The notes under the pieces were generated by a model that saw only the letters and a program-made list of their open reading frames with translations, searched no databases and was not told the DNA's origin. Below are positions 35,551-42,010 of a DNA stretch of 42,010 bases, one piece after another. A program made the translations under genes and the position numbers. The DNA comes from an uncultured beta proteobacterium (lineage in GTDB: Bacteria > Pseudomonadota > Gammaproteobacteria > Burkholderiales > Burkholderiaceae_C): contig CAIJRK010000019.1 in assembly GCA_903823025.1 (NCBI GenBank), positions 1 through 42,010 of the forward strand, given 5' to 3'. The stretch's first letter is position 1; every line of letters begins with the position of its first letter.

Positions 35551-38437
35551 ATCCACGCCTCCCACCTCTGAATCTGTCGCCCAACCGGTCGCTAAAACCG
35601 ACTACCGCGCCACCCTTAATCTGCCGGACACGCCTTTCCCGATGCGCGGCGATTTGCCCAAGCGCGAGCCGGGCTGGGTCAAGCAATGGGAGGACGAAGG
35701 TCTTTACCAGCAACTGCGCACCGCCCGCCAAGACGCACCCAAGTTTGTGCTGCACGACGGCCCACCGTATGCCAACGGCCAGATTCACATGGGGCACGCG
35801 GTCAATAAAATCCTCAAAGACATGATCGTCAAGTCGCGCCAGCTTCAAGGCATGGACGCCGCCTACATTCCCGGTTGGGATTGCCACGGTTTGCCGATTG
35901 AGAACGCGATTGAAAAGAAGTTTGGCCGCAAGCTGCCACGCGACGAAATGCAGGCCAAAAGCCGCGCTTACGCTACCGAGCAAATCGACCTGCAACGCAC
36001 CGACTTCAAACGCCTGGGCGTGCTGGGCGATTGGGATCATCCCTACCGCACCATGGATTTCAGCAACGAAGCGAATGAACTCCGGGCTTTCAAACGGGTG
36101 GTGGAACGCGGTTTTGTTTATCGGGGTTTGAAGCCCGTGTACTGGTGCTTTGATTGCGCCTCCTCGCTGGCCGAGTTTGAAATTGAATACGCCGACAAAA
36201 AATCACAAACGCTGGATGTGGGCTTTTTGTGCGCCGAACCTGCCAAACTGGCCGCTGCCTTTGGTCTGAAAGCGCTCGACAAAGAAGCCTTTGCCGTGAT
36301 CTGGACCACGACTGCGTGGACGATTCCCGCCAATCAAGCGCTCAACCTGAACCCGGAATTCACCTACGCGCTGGTGGACACCGAACGCGGCTTGCTGCTG
36401 TTGGCCGAAACACTGGTTGAAACGTGCCTGGAGCGCTACCAACTCACCGGCACCGTGATCGCCACTACGCCCGGCAAGGCCTTGGCCGACCTTCAGTTCA
36501 AGCATCCGTTCGCCCATGTGGACGCCGGTTATGACCGTGTCAGCCCGATCTATCTGGCCGATTACGCCACGGCCGATGACGGCACCGGCGTGGTTCACTC
36601 CGCGCCCGCTTATGGCGTAGAAGATTTCAACTCCTGCATCGCGCACGGCATGGCCTATGACGACATCCTGAATCCCGTGCAAGGCAACGGCGCTTACGCG
36701 CCTGAACTGCCGCTGTTTGGCGGACAACACATCTGGAAAGCCTGCCCGGTCATCATTGATGCCCTGCGCGAAGCCGGTCGCCTGTTTGCCACGTCGGAGA
36801 TCACCCACAGCTACCCGCATTGCTGGCGCCATAAAACGCCAGTGATTTATCGGGCGGCGGCCCAGTGGTTCATCCGCATGGACGAAGGCGAAGGCGTATT
36901 CACCCAAGACAAAGCGCCTAAATCACTGCGCCAACTGGCGCTGGACGCTATCGAAGAAACTGCGTTCTACCCCGAAAACGGCAAGATCCGTTTGCGTGAC
37001 ATGATCGCTGGCCGCCCTGACTGGTGCATCAGCCGCCAACGCAGTTGGGGTGTGCCCCTGCCCTTCTTTTTGCACAAAGACAGTGGCGAGTTGCACCCGC
37101 GCACGATGGAGATTCTGGACATCGCCGCCGACATGATCGAACAAGGCGGCGTTGAGGCTTGGAGCAAGGTCACAACCGATGCCATTCTGGGCGCAACGGA
37201 CGCTGTTCACTACACCAAAAGCAGCGACATTCTGGAAGTCTGGTTTGACTCCGGCACCACGCACACCACGGTGCTCAAAGGCTCGCACCCCGGCAGCGGC
37301 CACGCATCTGGCCCCGAGGCTGACTTGTATCTGGAAGGCCACGACCAGCACCGAGGCTGGTTCCACTCTTCCCTGTTGACGTCCTGCGCCATCAATGGCC
37401 GCGCGCCCTACAAAGCCATTCTGACCCACGGTTTCACGGTGGACAGCAAAGGCCACAAGATGAGCAAAAGCTTGGGCAATGGCGTCGATCCGCAAGAAAC
37501 CTCCAAAAAACTGGGCGCTGAAATCATTCGTCTGTGGGTCGCCTCCAGCGACTATTCCGGCGACATTGCCGGTGACGAAAAAATCCTGGCCCGCGTGGTG
37601 GACATCTACCGCCGCATCCGCAACACGCTCAAGTTTTTGATGGCCAATGTGAGCGACTTTGACACCCAGGCGGACGCCGTGCCGCTGGCTCAGATGCTGG
37701 AAATTGACCGCTACGCCCTGAGCCGCGTCGCCCAATTGCAGGCCGACATTCTGGCCCACTACGAGGTGTATGAATTCCACCCCGTAGTCGCCAAGCTGCA
37801 AATTTACTGCTCGGAAGACCTCGGTTCGTTTTACCTGGACGTGCTCAAAGACCGGCTCTACACCACCGCGCCAAAGTCGTTGGCCCGACGCAGCGCGCAA
37901 ACCGCCCTGTGGCAAATCACGCAAACCCTGTTGCGTTTGATGGCCCCGTTTTTGAGCTTTACTGCGGAAGAAGTCTGGGCAGTTTTGGGCGCGGCAGGCA
38001 AAACGCCAATTGAAACGAAAGCCTCCATCTTTTTGGACACCTACGCGCCACAAGACGCACCCGACGCGGCCTTGCTCGCCAAGTGGGCGCGTATCCGCGA
38101 GTTGCGCGACGTCGTGAACAAAGACATCGAAGCGTTGCGGGCCGACGGCAAAGTGGGTTCCTCATTGCAAGCCAACGTGACGCTGACCGTGGGGGCCGAC
38201 GACCACGCCTTGCTAGCCAGTTTGGGCGATGACCTGAAGTTTGTCTTCATCACCTCCGCAATTCATTTGGTCGCGGGCGACGCCTTGTCGCTCAGCGCCA
38301 GCCCCTCCACTGGCGTTAAATGCGAGCGCTGCTGGCACTACCGCGACGATATCGGCACCGATGCCGCCCACCCCACCCTGTGTTGCCGCTGCACCAGCAA
38401 CTTGTTTGGCGCGGGTGAAAACAGGCAGTTTGCGTAA
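35540..38437 (+). CDS. ileS: isoleucyl-tRNA synthetase
   Basis: A 965-residue class I synthetase charging tRNA-Ile. The HIGH-type motif is HMGH at residues 83-86 ([15 protein letters not shown]) and KMSKS lies at 640-644. The editing domain (CP1) is present, with [18 protein letters not shown] and [16 protein letters not shown]. The C-terminal zinc site is [13 protein letters not shown], then [11 protein letters not shown] 35540 is used; the frame runs upstream only within ribF. The TAA overlaps the lspA ATG by one base. Confidence 0.98.
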   Translation: MTNKSTPPTSESVAQPVAKTDYRATLNLPDTPFPMRGDLPKREPGWVKQWEDEGLYQQLRTARQDAPKFVLHDGPPYANGQIHMGHAVNKILKDMIVKSRQLQGMDAAYIPGWDCHGLPIENAIEKKFGRKLPRDEMQAKSRAYATEQIDLQRTDFKRLGVLGDWDHPYRTMDFSNEANELRAFKRVVERGFVYRGLKPVYWCFDCASSLAEFEIEYADKKSQTLDVGFLCAEPAKLAAAFGLKALDKEAFAVIWTTTAWTIPANQALNLNPEFTYALVDTERGLLLLAETLVETCLERYQLTGTVIATTPGKALADLQFKHPFAHVDAGYDRVSPIYLADYATADDGTGVVHSAPAYGVEDFNSCIAHGMAYDDILNPVQGNGAYAPELPLFGGQHIWKACPVIIDALREAGRLFATSEITHSYPHCWRHKTPVIYRAAAQWFIRMDEGEGVFTQDKAPKSLRQLALDAIEETAFYPENGKIRLRDMIAGRPDWCISRQRSWGVPLPFFLHKDSGELHPRTMEILDIAADMIEQGGVEAWSKVTTDAILGATDAVHYTKSSDILEVWFDSGTTHTTVLKGSHPGSGHASGPEADLYLEGHDQHRGWFHSSLLTSCAINGRAPYKAILTHGFTVDSKGHKMSKSLGNGVDPQETSKKLGAEIIRLWVASSDYSGDIAGDEKILARVVDIYRRIRNTLKFLMANVSDFDTQADAVPLAQMLEIDRYALSRVAQLQADILAHYEVYEFHPVVAKLQIYCSEDLGSFYLDVLKDRLYTTAPKSLARRSAQTALWQITQTLLRLMAPFLSFTAEEVWAVLGAAGKTPIETKASIFLDTYAPQDAPDAALLAKWARIRELRDVVNKDIEALRADGKVGSSLQANVTLTVGADDHALLASLGDDLKFVFITSAIHLVAGDALSLSASPSTGVKCERCWHYRDDIGTDAAHPTLCCRCTSNLFGAGENRQFA

Positions 38438-38934
38438 TGGCTAAAAGCGCCCGATCTGCCAGCCCGGGCTTGTTGCCATGGTTGGGGCTGGCGGCCATCA
38501 TCTTGATTGCCGACCAGTTCACCAAAGTGCTGATCCTCGGCTACTACCAACTGGGTGACAGCACCCTGATCACCAGCTTCTTCAACGTGGTGCGCGCCCA
38601 CAACAGTGGTGCGGCGTTCTCGTTTTTAGCGGGCGCATCGGGCTGGCAGCGGTGGTTCTTCACCGTCATTGGCCTGCTGGCGGCGGTGTTGATTGTGTGG
38701 ATGCTGCGCACGCACGCGGGTCAAAAGTTGTTCTCTTTTGCGCTGGCCTGCATTTTGGGCGGTGCCTTGGGCAATGTGATTGACCGGGTTTTGTATGGCT
38801 ACGTGGTGGACTTTCTGGACTTTCACTGGCTTGGCTGGCATTTTCCGGCCTTCAATGTGGCCGATAGCGCCATCACCGTTGGCGCGGTCTGTTTGATTTT
38901 TGACGAACTGCGCCGCGTGCGTCGCGCCCGCTAA
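38437..38934 (+). CDS. lspA: lipoprotein signal peptidase (signal peptidase II)
   Basis: A 165-residue inner membrane aspartyl protease that removes the signal peptide from prolipoproteins after diacylglyceryl transfer. Four helices are visible. Conserved segments are [48 protein letters not shown] and [11 protein letters not shown]. The catalytic aspartates are probably Asp125 and Asp143. It starts within the ileS stop (TAATG), and the next gene begins 2 nt after its own stop. Confidence 0.97.
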   Translation: MAKSARSASPGLLPWLGLAAIILIADQFTKVLILGYYQLGDSTLITSFFNVVRAHNSGAAFSFLAGASGWQRWFFTVIGLLAAVLIVWMLRTHAGQKLFSFALACILGGALGNVIDRVLYGYVVDFLDFHWLGWHFPAFNVADSAITVGAVCLIFDELRRVRRAR

Positions 38935-38936
38935 CG

Positions 38937-40556
38937 TTGACGCATCTGCTTAATCTGCTGGCGGCTATTGCGCTGCTGGTTTGGGGCACGCAACTGGTGC
39001 GCACTGGCATTCTGCGCGTGTTGGGCGGCAATTTGCGCAATGTGCTGGCGCAAAGTGTCAGCAACCGGTTCAAGGCGGCCCTCTCGGGCATCGGAGTGAC
39101 GGCGCTGGTGCAATCGAGCACCGCCACCGCGCTGATCGTGTCGGCGTTTGTGGGGCAGGGATTGATGACGTTGCCCTCGGCTTTGGCCGTCATGCTGGGC
39201 GCCGACATTGGCACCAGCCTGATGGCCGTGGTGTTTTCACGTGACCTGTCCTGGTTGTCGCCTCTGTTTGTTTTTGTGGGCGTCGTGCTATTTATGACCT
39301 GCCAGTCCAGCACCGCCGGGCGTGTGGGACGTATCCTGATTGGTCTGGGTTTGATGTTGCTGGCCCTGAGCCTGATCTCAGCCTCGGCCCGTGAGTTAAC
39401 GCAAGCGCCCGCCGTTCGCGCCTTGCTGGCCTCTTTGAGCAGTGACCTGGCGTTAGAGATCACCATGGGGGCCGTGCTGGCTGTGCTCAGTTATTCCAGT
39501 TTGGCGATTGTGCTGCTCACCGCCACCCTCGCCAGCACCGGCGTGATTCCCGTGGATGTAGCGCTCGGCTTGGTGTTGGGCGCCAATTTTGGCAGCGGTC
39601 TGCTGGCCGTGTTTACCACCTTCAACACCAACGTGGAAACCCGTCAAGTACCGTTGGGCAATCTGGTGTTCAAGGTGCTGGGCGTCGCCCTTGCCGCGCC
39701 TTTGGTGGAACCTTGGTTGCAATATATTCGCCCGCTGCTGGGCGATGCGGCCACGGTGATCGTGCTGTTTCATCTGAGTTTTAACCTGATGGTCGGCCTG
39801 CTTTTTATTGGGCTAATTCAAGTCGTGGCACGCTGGACTGAATACGGGCTACCCAAGCCCCAAAAAAATGCCACAGGCCATTCAAGTCATCTCGACGCAT
39901 CCGTGCTGGACACGCCATCACTGGCTTTTTCATGTGCGGTGCGTGAAGCCATGCACCAAGCCGACTTGGTAGAAAACATGCTGCTGGGCGTGATGACTGT
40001 GATCAAAACCAACGACAGCAAACGCGCCCGCGACTACCAGAAAATGGATGCCACAGTGAATCAGCTGTATGTGGACATCAAGTGTTACCTGACCAAAATT
40101 TCACGCGAAGCCTTGAGTGAGTCAGAGGGACACCGCTGGAGCGACGTCATCAACTTCACGCTCAATATGGACCAAATCGCCGACATTATTGAGCGCGTGT
40201 TACAGGATATTGAGGATAAAAAAATCAAAGTAGGGCACGAATTCTCCGAGGCAGGTCTGACCGAAATCACCGAGCTGCACACCCGTCTGGTCAACAACCT
40301 GCGCCTGGGCATGAGTGTGTTTTTGAACGGCAATGTGCGCGATGCCCAAGCGCTGCTGGCAGAAAAAACCAGGTTTCACGATTTGGTGCGCGACTACGCG
40401 GTCACGCACCTGAGTCGCTTGTCCGTGAACACACCGAAAAGTGTTGAAACCCGCTCGCTGCATCTTGACTTGATCAGCGACTTCAAGCGCATCAACTCGC
40501 TGATCTGTGCGCTGGCGTCACCTGTGCTGGCTGCAGAAAATTTCAAACCGCACTAG
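38937..40556 (+). CDS. Na+/phosphate cotransporter family protein with PhoU-like domain
   Basis: A 539-residue inner membrane protein. Two inverted Na_Pi_cotrans repeats carry the QSS-type motifs ALVQSSTATALIVSAFVGQG (near residues 57-76) and VLSYSSLAIVLLTATLASTG in the second repeat. About eight helices end near residue 305. The cytoplasmic C-terminal ~215 residues are helical and PhoU-like (AMHQADLVENMLLGVMTV, FTLNMDQIADIIERVLQDIEDKKI). Related proteins export or import phosphate. It begins with TTG 2 nt after the lspA stop, with no clear Shine-Dalgarno, so translation is probably coupled. Confidence 0.9.
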   Translation: MTHLLNLLAAIALLVWGTQLVRTGILRVLGGNLRNVLAQSVSNRFKAALSGIGVTALVQSSTATALIVSAFVGQGLMTLPSALAVMLGADIGTSLMAVVFSRDLSWLSPLFVFVGVVLFMTCQSSTAGRVGRILIGLGLMLLALSLISASARELTQAPAVRALLASLSSDLALEITMGAVLAVLSYSSLAIVLLTATLASTGVIPVDVALGLVLGANFGSGLLAVFTTFNTNVETRQVPLGNLVFKVLGVALAAPLVEPWLQYIRPLLGDAATVIVLFHLSFNLMVGLLFIGLIQVVARWTEYGLPKPQKNATGHSSHLDASVLDTPSLAFSCAVREAMHQADLVENMLLGVMTVIKTNDSKRARDYQKMDATVNQLYVDIKCYLTKISREALSESEGHRWSDVINFTLNMDQIADIIERVLQDIEDKKIKVGHEFSEAGLTEITELHTRLVNNLRLGMSVFLNGNVRDAQALLAEKTRFHDLVRDYAVTHLSRLSVNTPKSVETRSLHLDLISDFKRINSLICALASPVLAAENFKPH

Positions 40557-40632
40557 CAGATTTCAATGATTTGGCACGAAGCGGCCCTTAATATGAAGGC
40601 AGATTCATGCCGACTATTACAAGGAGACCTTC

Positions 40633-41793
40633 ATGCCCGTGATCACCACCATCGAAGACTTGCGCGTGCTCGCGCAAAAACGTGTGCCCCGTATGTTTTA
40701 TGACTATGCCGATTCGGGGTCGTGGACGGAGAGCACCTACCGCGCTAATTCGGCAGATTTTCAGACGATCAAGCTGCGCCAGCGTGTCGCTGTCAACATG
40801 GAAAACCGCAGCACCGCCACCACCATGGTTGGGCAAAACGTGGCCATGCCGGTAGCGATTGCGCCCACCGGCTTGACCGGGATGCAACACGCCGACGGTG
40901 AAATTCTGGCCGCCCGCGCTGCCAAGAAGTTTGGCATTCCGTTCACGCTTTCCACCATGAGCATTTGCTCAATTGAAGACGTCGCGGCAGAAACCGGCAA
41001 CCATCCGTTCTGGTTTCAGTTGTATGTGATGAAAGACCGCGACTTTATTGAACGTCTGATTGACCGCGCCAAAGCCGCCAACTGCTCGGCATTGGTGCTC
41101 ACACTGGATTTGCAAATTCTCGGCCAGCGTCATAAAGATTTGAAAAATGGTCTGAGCGCCCCGCCCAAACTTACCATTGCCAACATCCTGAACATGATGA
41201 CCAAACCGCGCTGGGGCTTGGGCATGTTGGGCACCAAACGCCACGGCTTTGGCAACATCGTGGGCCACGTCAAAGGCGTAGAAAACATGGGTTCGTTAAG
41301 CGAGTGGACCGCCAAGCAGTTCGACCCCGGCCTGAATTGGGGCGACGTGGAATGGATCAAAAAACGCTGGGGCGGCAAGCTCATCCTGAAAGGGATTCAG
41401 GACGTGGAAGACGCGCGCTTGGCCGTCAACTCCGGCGCGGATGCGTTGATTGTATCCAACCATGGCGGGCGTCAATTGGATGGCGCCGAGTCCTCGATTC
41501 GCGCCCTGCCGCACATTGTGGACGCGGTCGGCAAAGAGATTGAGATTCACATGGACGGCGGCATCCGCTCCGGGCAAGATGTACTCAAAGCCCGCGCTTT
41601 GGGGGCGCAAGGCACTTACATTGGCCGCGCTTTCTTGTATGGTTTGGGCGCGATGGGCGAAGCGGGCGTGACCAAAGCGCTGGAGATCATCCACCGAGAG
41701 CTGGACTTGACCATGGCCTTTTGCGGCCACACCAACTTCAAGACGCTGGACAAAGGCATCTTGCTGCCCGGCACGTATCCCACGGCGGAATAA
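40633..41793 (+). CDS. lldD: FMN-dependent L-lactate dehydrogenase (alpha-hydroxy acid oxidase family)
   Basis: A 386-residue membrane-associated flavoenzyme that oxidises L-lactate to pyruvate and passes electrons to the respiratory chain. Substrate-binding Tyr24 (MFYDYADSGSW), FMN-binding PVAIAPTGLTGM and FTLSTMSICSIEDVA, Tyr131 (WFQLYVMKDRD) and LTLDLQILGQRHKDLKNG are present. The lysine of LILKGI, the catalytic His277 with Arg280 in VSNHGGRQLDGA, and DGGIRSGQDVLKARALGA follow. AAGGAG lies 6 nt before the ATG, and a separate promoter is likely in the 76-base gap upstream. Glycolate or mandelate oxidation by this fold cannot be excluded, but the sequence pattern is that of LldD. Confidence 0.93.
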   Translation: MPVITTIEDLRVLAQKRVPRMFYDYADSGSWTESTYRANSADFQTIKLRQRVAVNMENRSTATTMVGQNVAMPVAIAPTGLTGMQHADGEILAARAAKKFGIPFTLSTMSICSIEDVAAETGNHPFWFQLYVMKDRDFIERLIDRAKAANCSALVLTLDLQILGQRHKDLKNGLSAPPKLTIANILNMMTKPRWGLGMLGTKRHGFGNIVGHVKGVENMGSLSEWTAKQFDPGLNWGDVEWIKKRWGGKLILKGIQDVEDARLAVNSGADALIVSNHGGRQLDGAESSIRALPHIVDAVGKEIEIHMDGGIRSGQDVLKARALGAQGTYIGRAFLYGLGAMGEAGVTKALEIIHRELDLTMAFCGHTNFKTLDKGILLPGTYPTAE

Positions 41794-41812
41794 AACCGGG
41801 CGGGATATTCCT

Positions 41813-41846
41813 CTTGGGATTTTTGTTAATCGCGCATCATCCCAAG
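41813..41846 (+). terminator. inverted repeat after lldD
   Basis: CTTGGGAT (41813-41820) and ATCCCAAG (41839-41846) form a perfect 8-bp dyad with an 18-base loop, 20 bases after the lldD stop. There is no T tract behind it, so it is at most a rho-dependent or processing site. Confidence 0.35.
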
Positions 41847-41943
41847 CTGATAATGGTATTTAAGTTTCGAGCTATAGCAATCGCTAATCAAAATGCAGCC
41901 AGAAGTATAAATTTCTATCGCCGCTAAATGTGAAAATACGAGT

Positions 41944-42010
41944 ATGCAGAAATTTCTCTCTACCAGCCAAAGATCGGCTCTCAAATCAGCCCATAAAATC
42001 GAGCGTGATC
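41944..42010 (+). CDS. 5' end of a possible IS630-type transposase, cut by window edge
   Basis: An ATG at 41944 opens 22 codons running off the window: MQKFLSTSQRSALKSAHKIE, then RD. The LS-x-x-x-R-x-x-L-x-x-x-H-x-x-ERD pattern recalls the start of IS630-family transposases. The A/T-rich stretch just upstream differs from its surroundings. The fragment is too short to be sure, and the inverted-repeat end cannot be defined without the other side. Confidence 0.4.
   Translation, partial: MQKFLSTSQRSALKSAHKIERD

Noticed and set aside
36923..38053. 376-codon open frame antisense to ileS
   Set aside because: It lies wholly within the well-supported ileS gene, has no recognisable motif, and reflects G+C-rich codon use on the opposite strand.
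40572..40586. sigma-54-like box TGGCACG before lldD
   Set aside because: The -24 half fits well, but the -12 half should read TTGC and here is GGCC, lacking the essential GC at the right place.

Overview
The window looks like chromosomal DNA of a Burkholderiales betaproteobacterium, most probably a Comamonadaceae member close to Rhodoferax. This rests on protein similarity recalled from memory and on gene neighbourhoods (ftsK-lolA back to back with trxB; rpmB-rpmG; ribF-ileS-lspA; livHMGF). No search could be run. No rRNA or tRNA gene and no complete mobile element is visible.

Layout. 1-4.7 kb: a large minus-strand SF1 helicase with a C-terminal Vsr/DUF559-like nuclease, a plausible defence or DNA-processing gene. 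4.8-10.4 kb: a minus-strand operon livH-livM-livG-livF, glycerate 2-kinase and a Crp/Fnr-type regulator, with no substrate-binding protein. 10.6-16.8 kb: rarA, then a plus-strand LapA-like protein and MscS channel, then lolA and ftsK on the minus strand. The 341-base ftsK/trxB intergenic region holds a solitary element matching the 3' part of type I-C CRISPR repeats. 17.1-18.7 kb: trxB and rpmB-rpmG, with a hairpin-rich leader before rpmB. 18.8-21.5 kb: an acyl-CoA desaturase and an RsmB/NOP-family RNA methyltransferase.

21.5-29.0 kb: an OmpR-type two-component system diverging from an EF-hand protein and a tripartite ABC export system (NodT-like outer membrane lipoprotein, MacA-like adaptor, MacB-like ATPase and permease on separate genes). 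29.2-31.5 kb: a tight three-gene redox operon: cytochrome b561, an outer membrane protein with an N-terminal CXXCH haem site fused to a probable beta-barrel (resembling the Cyc2 cytochrome-porins), and a soluble cytochrome c. It has a dyad-symmetric element in front and a terminator behind. Together these proteins could carry electrons between the quinone pool and the cell surface, and this is the most interesting system in the window.

31.6-34.4 kb: purN, a YceH-family protein, a periplasmic-type ATP-dependent DNA ligase (Lig E) and an HNH endonuclease. 34.5-41.8 kb: ribF-ileS-lspA, a Na/Pi cotransporter-PhoU protein and an FMN-dependent L-lactate dehydrogenase. The right edge holds the first codons of what may be an IS630-type transposase.

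Several starts were moved from the longest open frame on the basis of Shine-Dalgarno spacing and family length (livH, desaturase, EF-hand, adaptor, ABC ATPase, purN, HNH, ribF, ileS).
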